Both the position numbers and the translations under genes were made by a program. Below are positions 34,233 through 43,193 of a DNA stretch of 64,000 nucleotides, one piece after another (position 1 is the stretch's first letter; each line of letters begins with the position of its first letter). The notes beneath the pieces were generated by a model. That model was not told where the DNA came from, searched no databases, and saw only the letters and a list, made by a program, of their open reading frames with translations. Location of the stretch: NCBI RefSeq assembly GCF_020179605.1, contig NZ_JAINZO010000002.1, forward strand, positions 744,001 through 808,000, written 5' to 3'. This DNA comes from Geomonas agri. Its GTDB lineage: Bacteria; Desulfobacterota; Desulfuromonadia; Geobacterales; Geobacteraceae.

Positions 34233-35454
34233 ATCTCCTCAAGATTATGGATGAATTGACGCCACCCAAGGCGAAATTGTTCTTGATCAGGGTGTCGACC
34301 CGGCGCTGGGCGACCTCCCTTTGGTGCAGCACACCGGCGCAGGCGGGATCGACCTCGTCCAGGTTGAGGGTCGGGACCAGCACCTCACGGCGCAGCATCT
34401 CCACGCAGGCGGCCAGTTCCAGGGCGCCGCTGGCGGCCATGGTGTGACCCAGGTGCCCCTTGAGGCTGCTGACCGGGGTGTCCGCGCCGAAGACCTCGGC
34501 GATGGCGGCGCACTCGGCGATGTCCCCCTGCTCGGTGGCGGTGGCGTGGGCGTTGACGTAGCCGACCTCGCCCGGCTCGATGCCGGCGTCGGCGAGGGCG
34601 AGGCGCATGCACTGGGCGATGCAGGCCGTGTCGGGGTTGGCGATGCTGCCGGGGTCGGAGTTGGTGGCGAACCCGGTCACCTCCGCCAGGATCTCGGCGC
34701 CGCGCGAAAGCGCCGAGTCAAGCGATTCAAGGAGAAGGATGCCGCTCCCCTCGCCGCAGACAATACCGTCGCGCCTGACGTCGAAGGGGCGCGGCGTCTG
34801 GTGCGGCGTGTCATTGAAGGCAGCCGAGGCTGCGTTGATGATGTCGAAGGTGCCCGACGTGAGCGGGTGGAACTCGTCGGCGCCGCCGCAGAGCATGAAC
34901 TCCTGCTTGCCAAGCCCGATCATCTCGGCTCCGTAGCCGATGGCGTGGGTCGAGGTCGAGCAGGCGGCGGCGGGGGCGAGCACCCTGCCGGTCACCCCCA
35001 GGACCTGCGCCACGTTGGAGGCGCAGCTGTGGTTCATGATGTGGAAGAAGAGCGTCGACTTCATCCGCTCCAGGCTGTGGTCGGCGTTGAACTCGCGGAA
35101 GAACTCCTCCATGGTCTGCGGACTGCCGGTGGTGGAGCCGATGGAGACTCCGAGCCTGCCGCTACCGAGTTGTTCCGGGGCGAGTCCGGCCATGGCCACG
35201 GCATCCTGGGCGGCCAGGGTGGCGAAGACGGACATGCTGGACATGGAGCGGCGGAACTTGCGCGGGATCTCCATCGGGTCGACCCCGGTGACCAGCGCGG
35301 CGACCCGGGTGCGCATCCCGATTATTTCCGCGAGCGCCGGGAGTTCGACCACGCCGCTTCTTCCGGCCAGCAGTCCGTCCATGAGGTTATCGATCCCGCG
35401 CCCGAAGGGGGAAACGGCCCCGATCCCGGTGATGACCACTCTTCTCAGCAACAT
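34225..35454 (-). CDS. Beta-ketoacyl-ACP synthase (intact KS, copy 3)
   Basis: A FabF-type protein of 409 residues with Cys165 in PAAACSTSTHA, His303 in NAHATAT and His337 in KGHLGHTMAASGA. The R-PFDVRRDGIVCGEGSG block is complete. The AAACSTS nucleophile context differs from copies 1 and 2, so it belongs to another KS subgroup and may prefer another chain length. Its start overlaps the FAD oxidoreductase stop by 10 nt. Confidence 0.92.
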   Translation of the reverse strand: MLLRRVVITGIGAVSPFGRGIDNLMDGLLAGRSGVVELPALAEIIGMRTRVAALVTGVDPMEIPRKFRRSMSSMSVFATLAAQDAVAMAGLAPEQLGSGRLGVSIGSTTGSPQTMEEFFREFNADHSLERMKSTLFFHIMNHSCASNVAQVLGVTGRVLAPAAACSTSTHAIGYGAEMIGLGKQEFMLCGGADEFHPLTSGTFDIINAASAAFNDTPHQTPRPFDVRRDGIVCGEGSGILLLESLDSALSRGAEILAEVTGFATNSDPGSIANPDTACIAQCMRLALADAGIEPGEVGYVNAHATATEQGDIAECAAIAEVFGADTPVSSLKGHLGHTMAASGALELAACVEMLRREVLVPTLNLDEVDPACAGVLHQREVAQRRVDTLIKNNFALGGVNSSIILRRYA

Positions 35455-36929
35455 CCCTTCAATTCCTTTCTGATGCGGTCGTGCCCGAGCAGGGTACCGC
35501 AGGTGACCAGCCCCGAGAGCATCGCCCCCATGACCCCGGGCGACGCCACTGCCTGCCCGGACAGGAACAGGCCGGGTACCCGGGTGGCCGGTTGCGGGTT
35601 GTACTGCCCCACCATGTGCTTGACGCCGTAGAGCCCCCCGAGCGGCGTGGCGCAGTAGTCACGCACGGTGAGCGGCGTGGATGCCTCGATGCTCGCGATG
35701 TGGCCGCTAAGTTCGGGATAGGCGCTGGTGATCTGCGCCGTCAGGCGCTCCAGCGCCTGCTCCTTGTATTCCTGGTACCCGGAGGGGCGCTCGCCCCGAC
35801 GTGACTGCCACGCGGCAGCCTCGCTGTAGAGGGCCGGGCAGATGCCGATGAAGCCGGCCGGGGCCGGGTCGCCGTCGCGGTACGCTGCGCTCAGGTAGAG
35901 CGCACCGTCGCCTACCGCCCGCCCCCCCAGTTCGTCCATGGCCCTCGTATCGGGGATGTAGAACCGGTTGCTCCCGGAGAGGCCGGGGATGGGCGCGTCG
36001 CAGGTGGCGAAGCAGAGCACGGCGGAAACGGTCTCCTCCAGGGAGGCGAGCCGCTTGCGGTAGACCGGGCGGAAGGCGCCTTCCGGCACCAGGTCCAGCA
36101 GCAGCTGCGGGTGGACCGTGGCGATCGCCGCGGCGCAGGGGATCAACTCTCCGTCGGCTAGGCGCACCCCGGATACCGCACCGCCGGGGGAGATCTCGAT
36201 GCCAGCGGCCTGCCGCGAGCAGAGCACGGTGACGCCCAGCTCGGCGAGCCGGCTGTCGAAGGCGCGTGCCAGGCTCAAACCTCCGCCGCGGATGCCGTGC
36301 ACCGACTGGTAGTAGCTCCCGGCGATGGCGGCGTGCAGGGCAAAGGGGACCTCGCGGCTGGAGACACCATATAAAAGGGTGTGCACCGAAAGCAAGCTTT
36401 TTAACAGCTCGTTACCGGTCAGGCGGTCCAGCACCTCGCGCAGGCTCGGGCCGATGACGCGCTGCAGCAGCGACTCCTGGCTCAACTCGGCGTCAAGGTT
36501 CAGGTAGGGCATGGCGCGACCCGCCGCGTCTACCTGGTCAAGGTAGCTGTCGATGGCCTCCCGCTCAGCGGGGAACGTGGCGGCAAGCCGCTCGCGCAGG
36601 TTCTCGACCCCGATGGGGAAGTTGAACTCGAAAGCGGGGTCCTGGCAGCGGATCAGGTCGAAGCCTTGCTCATCGAAGGAGAAGGTCTCGATGCGATCCG
36701 CGACGCCCAGGTAGCGCAGGAACAATTCCAGCGGCTCGCCGGGCGCGAGCCCCCCGGTGTAGTGGAAGCCGGTGTCGAAGTGGACGCCGTGGCGCGAGAA
36801 GCCGCGCAACAGCGGCGCGATGTGGGGCGCCTGTTCGATGAGCGCGACCTGGTAGCCGCTGCGGGCCAGGGTGAGGGCGCAGGTGATACCGGAGACGCCG
36901 GCACCGATGACGGCGTAGTCGTAGCTCAA
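35445..36929 (-). CDS. CrtI-type FAD-dependent oxidoreductase (phytoene desaturase-like)
   Basis: A protein of 494 residues. The dinucleotide-binding motif YDYAVIGAGVSGITCALTLARSG opens the chain and is followed by an FAD-contact LIEQ acid. Late in the sequence lie GLFLSGQAVASPGVMGAMLSG, the carotenoid desaturase/isomerase C-terminal FAD motif, and a GGLYGVKHMVGQ block like those of carotene isomerase relatives. I start at TTG 36929, which forms a TTGA overlap with the preceding ketosynthase stop; no ATG or GTG fits. The enzyme probably oxidises or isomerises the conjugated acyl chain. Such a gene is not part of the minimal aryl polyene set. Confidence 0.87.
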   Translation of the reverse strand: MSYDYAVIGAGVSGITCALTLARSGYQVALIEQAPHIAPLLRGFSRHGVHFDTGFHYTGGLAPGEPLELFLRYLGVADRIETFSFDEQGFDLIRCQDPAFEFNFPIGVENLRERLAATFPAEREAIDSYLDQVDAAGRAMPYLNLDAELSQESLLQRVIGPSLREVLDRLTGNELLKSLLSVHTLLYGVSSREVPFALHAAIAGSYYQSVHGIRGGGLSLARAFDSRLAELGVTVLCSRQAAGIEISPGGAVSGVRLADGELIPCAAAIATVHPQLLLDLVPEGAFRPVYRKRLASLEETVSAVLCFATCDAPIPGLSGSNRFYIPDTRAMDELGGRAVGDGALYLSAAYRDGDPAPAGFIGICPALYSEAAAWQSRRGERPSGYQEYKEQALERLTAQITSAYPELSGHIASIEASTPLTVRDYCATPLGGLYGVKHMVGQYNPQPATRVPGLFLSGQAVASPGVMGAMLSGLVTCGTLLGHDRIRKELKGCC

Positions 36930-38146
36930 CGGGCGAACCTCAGCACCAGGCACGAGTTGGTGCCGCCAAAGCCGGCCGAGTTGCACAGGACGTGCTCCGG
37001 GGTGGCGCGCAGCGTCTCGGTGACGATGTTGAGCCGTGCCGAGTCCTCGTCGGGAGTGGCGAAGTTGAGGTTTTTGGCGATGAACCCCTCGCGCGCCATG
37101 ATGGTGCTGTAGACCACCTGCGAGGCGCCCGACATCCAGAGCTCGTGCCCGGTCATCCCTTTCAGCGACGACACCGGCGGGGTGACCGGGCCGAACACCG
37201 CGGAGATGTTCTTCGCCTCGGCCGCGTCCCCGGCCGGGGTCGAGGTGGCGTGGGCGCAGACGTAGCCGATGTCGGCGGGGGCAAGGCCGGCGAGGGTGAT
37301 CGACTGGCGCATGGCGCGCTGCAGCCCTTCGCTGCTCGGTACCGAGATGTGGTTGCCGTCGGAGGAGAAGGCGTAGCCGGCGACTTCCCCCAGGATGGTG
37401 GCGCCGCGGGCGACCGCCAGGTCGTAGCGCTCCAGTACCAGTGCGGCCGCACCGCCGCTGGGGACCAGGCCGTCGCGGCCGGAGTCGAAGGGGCGCGAGG
37501 CGCCGGCGGGGTCGTCCAGGCGCAACGAGAAGGCTCCCAGGCCGTCGAAGCTGCACATGGACTGCCAGTTGATCTCCTGTGCGCCGCCGCAGATGATGCG
37601 CTCCTGCCGTCCCATGGCGATCAGGTCTGCCCCCTGCCCCACCGCGTGCCCGCCGCTCGAGCAGGCCGAGCTGATGGTCCAGCAGGCGCCGCGGCACTTA
37701 AGAAGGGTGTTGAGGTTCATGGTGATGCAGGAGGTCATGGAACGAAAGACGTGCCCGCTGCCGATGAGCTGGGTGTCGCCGCGCTCGCGCAGAAGCTCCA
37801 CCTGCTCCACGGCGGTCAGGCAGCTGGAATCGCAGCCGAAGATGAGCCCCGTCTCCGGACTCTGCACCAGCTCGTCCGGGAGGCCCGCCATGGTGAGCGC
37901 GTCCCAGGCGGCGGAGAAGGCGTGCACCGCGAAGTCGGGCATGGTCTTGGCCTGCTTCTTCGAGAGGGGGGCGCGCTGCTCGAACGCGGCGATACGCCCG
38001 GTGAGCGGGCTGCGAAAGCCCAGCCGGCTGCGCTCCTCGTCGATCACGATGCCCGAGCGCCCGGATTCGAGCGCCAGCGCGACTTCCGGTATGCTGCTCC
38101 CCAGGCAGGAAACGATCCCGATCCCGGTTATGGCTACTTTATGCAC
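36926..38146 (-). CDS. Beta-ketoacyl-ACP synthase (intact KS, copy 4)
   Basis: A protein of 406 residues with Cys162 in ISSACSSGGHA, His299 in CAHATSTPAGD and His334 in KGMTGHELWMSGA. The region around the second His (GHELWMSGASQ) departs from the GH-LGAAG of ordinary FabF but matches the KS branch that accompanies polyunsaturated or aryl polyene systems. It follows the ketoreductase gene after 36 nt and overlaps the FAD oxidoreductase by 4 nt. Confidence 0.91.
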   Translation of the reverse strand: MHKVAITGIGIVSCLGSSIPEVALALESGRSGIVIDEERSRLGFRSPLTGRIAAFEQRAPLSKKQAKTMPDFAVHAFSAAWDALTMAGLPDELVQSPETGLIFGCDSSCLTAVEQVELLRERGDTQLIGSGHVFRSMTSCITMNLNTLLKCRGACWTISSACSSGGHAVGQGADLIAMGRQERIICGGAQEINWQSMCSFDGLGAFSLRLDDPAGASRPFDSGRDGLVPSGGAAALVLERYDLAVARGATILGEVAGYAFSSDGNHISVPSSEGLQRAMRQSITLAGLAPADIGYVCAHATSTPAGDAAEAKNISAVFGPVTPPVSSLKGMTGHELWMSGASQVVYSTIMAREGFIAKNLNFATPDEDSARLNIVTETLRATPEHVLCNSAGFGGTNSCLVLRFAR

Positions 38147-38182
38147 GGTTACCTCAACTGCGTGGTTGCTGTAAAAACGCCG

Positions 38183-38911
38183 CTACAGGTAGATGCCGCC
38201 GTTGACGGAGATCACCTGCCCGGTAATGTACGATGCCTTGTCCGAGGCGAGGAAGGAGACCACCTCGGCCACTTCCTCGGGGGTGCCCATGCGCCCGAGC
38301 GGGATCATGGGGACGATCTTCTCCTTGGGAAGCCCTGCCACCATGTCGGTCTCGATGAAACCGGGGGCGACCGCGTTGACCAGGACCTTGCGCTTGGCGG
38401 TCTCGAGGGCCAGGGCCTTGGTGGCGCCGATCAGTCCCGCCTTGGCCGCGGAGTAGTTCACCTGACCCGCCACACCGCTTTGCCCGGAGGTGGAGGCGAT
38501 GTTGATCACCCGGCCGCTGCGCCTTTTCAGCATGCCGACCAGCACCAGCTTGGTCACCAGGAAGAAGCCGTCCAGGTGCACGGAAAGGACATCCTTCCAC
38601 TCGTCTTCGGCCATCCAGACCATGAGGGTGTCCTTGGTGTGGCCGGCGTTGTTGACCAGCACCTCCGGGGACTCGTTTTCGAGCAGCGGTCCCAGCGTCT
38701 CCTTGACGGCGGCCGGGTCGGCGACGTCGCAGCAGAGGAGCCGGCAGGACGCCCCGGCGGCCTCGATCCCGCGCGCCACTTCAGCGGCGGCCGCGTGGTC
38801 GGACCGGTAGTTGAGCCAGATATCGAAGCCGTCGCGGGCGAGGGTCAGGGCAATGGCCGCTCCGATCCCTTTGCTCGCTCCGGTCACCAGTGCGATCTTT
38901 CTAGATGACAT
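38183..38911 (-). CDS. FabG-like 3-oxoacyl-ACP reductase
   Basis: A short-chain dehydrogenase of 242 residues with the NADP-binding VTGASKGIGAAIA, the NNAG block and catalytic Ser140, Tyr153 and Lys157. It reduces each new 3-keto group to 3-hydroxy, ready for dehydration. The start at 38911 is preferred over 38992, since the extension carries no SDR features. It is the first gene of the 20-gene operon and lies behind a good promoter at 38964-38992. It is the only ketoreductase in the operon. Confidence 0.92.
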   Translation of the reverse strand: MSSRKIALVTGASKGIGAAIALTLARDGFDIWLNYRSDHAAAAEVARGIEAAGASCRLLCCDVADPAAVKETLGPLLENESPEVLVNNAGHTKDTLMVWMAEDEWKDVLSVHLDGFFLVTKLVLVGMLKRRSGRVINIASTSGQSGVAGQVNYSAAKAGLIGATKALALETAKRKVLVNAVAPGFIETDMVAGLPKEKIVPMIPLGRMGTPEEVAEVVSFLASDKASYITGQVISVNGGIYL

Positions 38912-38963
38912 AAGCCGTAAACCGCCTTCAGCGTTGAAATTCGAGGTGTTGCGTGGGCAGCCT

Positions 38964-38992
38964 TTTATACAAGAGATTGGGCTTGCGGGCAA
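38964..38992 (-). promoter_or_regulatory. Sigma70-type promoter of the polyene operon
   Basis: On the minus strand TTGCCC (38992-38987), a 17-bp spacer and TATAAA (38969-38964) lie about 52 nt upstream of the fabG start. It is the only good promoter I see for the operon, whose later genes mostly overlap or abut. Confidence 0.65.
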
Positions 38993-39148
38993 TACAAAAG
39001 GGCTCAGGATTGGGCGGAAAACCGTGTCTGCGACAACCTTTCCCCACCAACGTGCTCCGTTTTGTATACGATTATTTGGTTGCAGTTAATCTATAAATCA
39101 ATTAATGTGTTACAGCATTTTAAAGTTTTCATATTTACGGCGGCGAAG

Positions 39149-40024
39149 ATGACTGTGTCGGTCGGAAAAGCGGATAAGAAACAGGAAGGTATGAGAAGGT
39201 CGGGCTCAGGCGCCGGGGCAGCTCAGCCGACCGCGGACATGGACATGCAGCGCCTGCCGCTGGAGCTGGAGACGCATCAGGCCGAGCTCGAGCTACAGAA
39301 CCGGGAACTGCAGGCCGCCTGGGAAAAAGCCGATGAACGCGCGCACAGCCTGGACCTTGTGGTGAAGGAGCTGGAATCGTTCAGTTACGCCGTGTCGCAC
39401 GATCTCCGGGCGCCCTTGCGTCACATCAACGGCTACCTGAGCATTCTTGCCCATGACTTCGACTCCTACCTGCCCGAGGAGGCGCGGCATCTGCTGGAGC
39501 GCTCGCGCCGGGCCACCAGTGACATGAGCCGGCTCATCGACGAGTTGCTCGAGCTCGCCAAGGTGAACCGCATCAAGATAAAGCCCAGCATGGTGAACCT
39601 CTCCGGCCTGGCGAAAAAGGCGATCGAGCAGCTCTCGGAAGGAGCGCCGGGTCGGCGGGTGGAGGTGGTGATCGCGGAAGGGCTCTTCGTCCAGGGGGAC
39701 CCGGCCCTGTTGAACCAGTTGATGTGGAACCTCCTCGAGAACGCCTGGAAATACACCTCCACCACCGTCGCGGCCAAGATAGAAGTCGGACGGCTCATCG
39801 TTGACGACAAGCTGGTCATCTTCGTGAAAGACAACGGGGTGGGGTTCGACAGCAACTACAAAGACAACCTGTTCGATCCCTTCCAGAGGCTGCACGGCAG
39901 GGAGTTCGAGGGCAACGGCATCGGCCTGGCGACGGTACGACGCATCATCGACCGGCACCAAGGGCGGATCTGGGCCGAATCGCAAAAGGGAGAGGGGGCC
40001 ATCTTCTTCTTTACCTTGCCGTAG
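39149..40024 (+). CDS. Soluble sensor histidine kinase
   Basis: A cytoplasmic kinase of about 291 residues without membrane segments. After a short charged tail, a coiled coil (about 25-75, LELETHQAELELQNRELQAAWEKADE) leads to HisKA with the phospho-acceptor in SYAVSHDLRAPLRHINGYL, then HATPase with LMWNLLENAWKYTS, KDNGVGFD and GNGIGLATVRRIIDRHQG. This is the phytochrome-like/bacteriophytochrome kinase subgroup. No response regulator is adjacent. The start is uncertain: 39149 is chosen, since earlier codons from 39062 read as AT-rich leader and a later ATG at 39191 is also possible. It diverges from the polyene operon and may be unrelated. Confidence 0.83.
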   Translation: MTVSVGKADKKQEGMRRSGSGAGAAQPTADMDMQRLPLELETHQAELELQNRELQAAWEKADERAHSLDLVVKELESFSYAVSHDLRAPLRHINGYLSILAHDFDSYLPEEARHLLERSRRATSDMSRLIDELLELAKVNRIKIKPSMVNLSGLAKKAIEQLSEGAPGRRVEVVIAEGLFVQGDPALLNQLMWNLLENAWKYTSTTVAAKIEVGRLIVDDKLVIFVKDNGVGFDSNYKDNLFDPFQRLHGREFEGNGIGLATVRRIIDRHQGRIWAESQKGEGAIFFFTLP

Positions 40025-40053
40025 CAAAGAACACGAAAAAATCGCGCGCAGTC

Positions 40054-40085
40054 AAAGGGACCACGACTATGTCTGGTCCCTTTTT
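40054..40085 (+). terminator. Rho-independent terminator after the histidine kinase
   Basis: AAAGGGACCA (40054-40063) pairs with TGGTCCCTTT (40074-40083) across 10 nt and continues into Ts, 30 nt after the stop. Confidence 0.9.
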
Positions 40086-40129
40086 CATTGCCGACTTCCA
40101 GCGAGTATCTGGCGGTGAGCCATCTCTTA

Positions 40130-40158
40130 TTGATGTCTGTATCATTTTCTTCTATACT
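40130..40158 (+). promoter_or_regulatory. Sigma70-type promoter of the small unknown gene
   Basis: TTGATG (40130-40135), a 17-bp spacer and TATACT (40153-40158) lie about 45 nt before the ATG at 40204, which has a near-perfect GGAGGAGG site. Confidence 0.7.
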
Positions 40159-40203
40159 GGCGAGATTGTTCACCGCACACACTGCACAAGGAGGAGGTAA
40201 ATC

Positions 40204-40563
40204 ATGAATGTCGCGATAGTCCATAAAGCAAATGTGAATGACGAGGTGCTTGACGGCCTGGCCAGAGAGCTCCCTTCCATCATTTCGGAGTTGCTGGAGA
40301 TCCGCGGCGGGAAGATGGCGATCCTCAAGCCGGAGCAGATCTCGCTGCAGTTCTCGCAGGCCAGTCCCCGGGACACCGGCGCGGACATTCGCCTGATCGT
40401 GCTGGCCAAAAGCCTCGGCCCCCGCACGGCGCGGGAGAACAAGCTTGCCGCTACCATCCTCGACAAGATGGTGGCACTGGTGAACGGGCTCGGCGCCGCC
40501 TGCTCCATCACGGTGCGGCTCTACCTTACCGAAATCGGTGCGGCGGAGTACCTGCCGGAGTAG
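40204..40563 (+). CDS. Small cytoplasmic protein of unknown function
   Basis: A protein of 119 residues with own promoter, strong ribosome binding site and terminator, so it is a well-expressed single gene. There is no signal peptide or membrane segment. The pattern LPSIISELLEIRGGKMAILKPEQISLQF then ADIRLIVLAKSLGPRTARENKLAATI suggests an alpha/beta fold perhaps like the tautomerase/5-carboxymethyl-2-hydroxymuconate isomerase group, but the N-terminal catalytic Pro of that family is absent. The function is unknown. Confidence 0.78.
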   Translation: MNVAIVHKANVNDEVLDGLARELPSIISELLEIRGGKMAILKPEQISLQFSQASPRDTGADIRLIVLAKSLGPRTARENKLAATILDKMVALVNGLGAACSITVRLYLTEIGAAEYLPE

Positions 40564-40596
40564 TTGCTGAAATAACGCTCATAGAAACTCCATGAC

Positions 40597-40628
40597 AAAG
40601 GGGCAGCCTGACAGGCTGGCCCTTTTTG
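40597..40628 (+). terminator. Rho-independent terminator
   Basis: AAAGGGGCAGCCT pairs with AGGCTGGCCCTTTTT, with a GAC loop and one bulged G on each side, ending in T5. It lies 34 nt after the small gene. Confidence 0.88.
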
Positions 40629-40847
40629 TTTTTGAGCGCCAGGGAGGAATAACAAGAAGAAGCAACCTATGAGAAGGGATGCGAAAAATAAGACAGTCTT
40701 CTCTTTTCAAGAAAGGAGTTGTACAGAAACAACCTCTTCCTTTGTCACCATGAATTCATAAACCGCATAAAAACAACGGCTTTTAAATGGGAACGATAAT
40801 TGCCTTTAATGGTTATGTAATCAGAACATGGTGAAGGAGGGATTGCT

Positions 40848-43190
40848 ATGAGGTCGAGGCTGATAACAACTACACTGGGAGCGGTTGCGCTTGTCACAAC
40901 GTCGCTGGTCACTGCCTGGGGAGGAGTATCCCCGCAGGTCCCGCTAGCGGGTTCCGCCATCCCGCAATTCGTGGACCGCCTGCCCGACCTAGACGTCATC
41001 CCGGCAGGGAGCGACCGGATCGAGCTGCGCATGAAGGAGTTCAAGAGCATGGTGCTCCCTGCGAAAACGGTCCCCGGGTACACCGGGACCTGGGTCTGGG
41101 GGTACCTGAAGCCGGACCAGGCGGCGGGGCAACTCGCTGACGGCACGGTGCCGGGGCGCCAGTCCTTCATCGGCCCGGTCATTGCCGCGACCCGCGGCGT
41201 CCCTACCGAGATGAAGTTCATCAACGACCTCCCCACCGCCAGAACGACCAGGGTGCTGGCCTACCGCTACGGCACGGACCAGACCCTGCACTGGGCCGAT
41301 CCCCTGCACGGCGGCGAAAGCATGTGCGCGCACATGGCCATGCCGCCCGCACCGGGGAGCGACTGCGCGGCCAACTACGGCGAGAACTACGATGCCCCCA
41401 TCCCTTCGGCGGTCCACCTGCACGGCGGCGAGGTCCCGCCGCAACTGGACGGGGGGCCGGACTCCTGGTTCACCAGCGACGGCACCAGGAAGGGCGCCTC
41501 GTTTTACAGCCGGGACGGCTCCAGCGCCTCAAACTATGCCATCTACCGTTACCCCAACAGCCAGGAAGCGTCGCCCATCTGGTTCCACGACCACACCCTG
41601 GGCGCCACGCGGCTCAACGTCTATGCCGGCCTTGCCGGCGCCTACCTGGTCGGAGATCCTGTCCGCGACCCCAAGAACCTGCCGGAGCTGGTGCCGCTGG
41701 TCGTCCAGGACCGGATGTTCGACACGGAGGGGCAGCTTTTCTTCACGGCCGGCACGGCCGGGAGCACGCTCTGGGCGCTCAACCCGGAGCACCCCTACTG
41801 GAACCCGGAGTTCGTGGGTGACGTTATCGTGGTCAACGGGAAGTCCTGGCCCTACAAGGAGGTGCAGGCAAAGCGCTACACCCTGCTGTTCCTGAACGGG
41901 TCCAATGCGCGCAGCTACGAGATGTCGCTCATCGATCCGGTGTCCAAGAATCCGGGTCCGCCGCTGTGGGTGATCGGGACCGACGGGGGGTACCTGGACC
42001 GGCCGGTGAAGATCGATCCGCAGGCTATGGGCAAATTGGTCATGCTGCCGGGCGAGCGCTACCAGGTCATCGTGGATTTCGCCGGATACCAGGCAGGCAA
42101 AATCGGCCCCAACGGCGTCGCCTACTCGGGCACCTGGCTCTTGCGCAACACGGCCAAGACACCCTATCCCGGGGGAGCTACCGCAGATGGCAATACCACC
42201 GGCAGGATCCTGCAGTTCCGCGTGACCGGCGGGGCTGTCGCGGACACCTCCTTCAACCCGGCTCCGGCCAGCGCGCGGCTCAGGGGGGGGAGCGGTCAAG
42301 GTCCCGCACTGGTGCGGCTGGTGGATCCCGCTGCCGGGACCGTGGCCCCCGGTGTGACGGTACACAAAACCAGGCAGCTTACCTTGAACGAGGTGATGGG
42401 GATGCCGCAGACGGTGACCAACCCGATCGACGGGACCCAGACTCAGTATCCGGGGGGACCGCTGGAGATCCTGGTCAACAACACCAAGTGGAACGGTAAA
42501 CGCAGCACCGGAGTCGACGGGGGGATGTTCACCTTCGAACCGATCCCGGGATTTGTGGCGGACGGCACGGGGAACTTCGTTTCCGAGCGGCCCAAGGAAG
42601 GGGAAACCGAGGTGTGGGAGATCGTGAACCTTACCGAGGATGCCCATCCCATTCACCTGCACCTGGTGCAGTTCCAACTGGTGAACCGGCAGAAGTTTGA
42701 TGCCAAGGCCTACGAAGCTGCCTATGCCGCGGCCTTCCCGGGTGGAGGATATGACCCCATGACCGGCTTCCCCTATCCCAAGGGCGTCTTCATTCCCGGA
42801 TTCGGCCCGCCGCAGAGCTACGATGGCAACCCGGGTAACACCCGTGCGGTGGGAGGCAACCCCGACGTCGCGCTCGTGGGTAAAAACGGCAAACCGGTCT
42901 ACCTGCAGTCGGCGCCCATGGCACCGCTGCCCCAGGAAGCGGGGTGGAAGGATACCGTGCTCGCCTACCCGGGGCAGGTGACCCGGATCGCGGTGCGCTG
43001 GGCTCCGACCGACCTGGCGGCGTCGACCCCGGCGAGTGCAGGCTTCTACCCCTTCGATCCCAACGGCGGTGACGGCTACGTCTGGCATTGCCACATCATC
43101 GACCACGAGGACAATGAGATGATGCGGCCGAACCAGGTGCAGCCCAACGCGGCCGCGGCGCGCAGCTACCTGATCGGGAGCGATTACTAA
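40848..43190 (+). CDS. Exported multicopper oxidase (OmpB/CotA-like)
   Basis: A large protein of 780 residues with a Sec signal peptide (about 1-24). Copper ligands are visible: H190 and H192 (AVHLHGGEVPP), H247 and H249 (IWFHDHTLG), HPIHLHLVQF, and the C-terminal H747-C748-H749 with H753 and Met758 (WHCHIIDHEDNEMM), so T1, T2 and T3 copper sites look complete. Such enzymes oxidise metals or organics with O2. Related outer-surface multicopper proteins of Geobacter (OmpB/OmpC) affect Fe(III) and Mn(IV) oxide use. AAGGAGG lies 7 nt before ATG 40848. It is transcribed alone, ending at an 18-bp palindromic repeat. Confidence 0.9.
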   Translation: MRSRLITTTLGAVALVTTSLVTAWGGVSPQVPLAGSAIPQFVDRLPDLDVIPAGSDRIELRMKEFKSMVLPAKTVPGYTGTWVWGYLKPDQAAGQLADGTVPGRQSFIGPVIAATRGVPTEMKFINDLPTARTTRVLAYRYGTDQTLHWADPLHGGESMCAHMAMPPAPGSDCAANYGENYDAPIPSAVHLHGGEVPPQLDGGPDSWFTSDGTRKGASFYSRDGSSASNYAIYRYPNSQEASPIWFHDHTLGATRLNVYAGLAGAYLVGDPVRDPKNLPELVPLVVQDRMFDTEGQLFFTAGTAGSTLWALNPEHPYWNPEFVGDVIVVNGKSWPYKEVQAKRYTLLFLNGSNARSYEMSLIDPVSKNPGPPLWVIGTDGGYLDRPVKIDPQAMGKLVMLPGERYQVIVDFAGYQAGKIGPNGVAYSGTWLLRNTAKTPYPGGATADGNTTGRILQFRVTGGAVADTSFNPAPASARLRGGSGQGPALVRLVDPAAGTVAPGVTVHKTRQLTLNEVMGMPQTVTNPIDGTQTQYPGGPLEILVNNTKWNGKRSTGVDGGMFTFEPIPGFVADGTGNFVSERPKEGETEVWEIVNLTEDAHPIHLHLVQFQLVNRQKFDAKAYEAAYAAAFPGGGYDPMTGFPYPKGVFIPGFGPPQSYDGNPGNTRAVGGNPDVALVGKNGKPVYLQSAPMAPLPQEAGWKDTVLAYPGQVTRIAVRWAPTDLAASTPASAGFYPFDPNGGDGYVWHCHIIDHEDNEMMRPNQVQPNAAAARSYLIGSDY

Positions 43191-43193
43191 ACC

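Noticed and set aside
19378..38911. Flexirubin/dialkylresorcinol cluster
   Set aside because: No DarA/DarB-type resorcinol-forming genes are present.
19378..38911. Polyunsaturated fatty acid or type I PKS system
   Set aside because: All activities are separate small proteins and there are no multidomain synthases or tandem ACPs.
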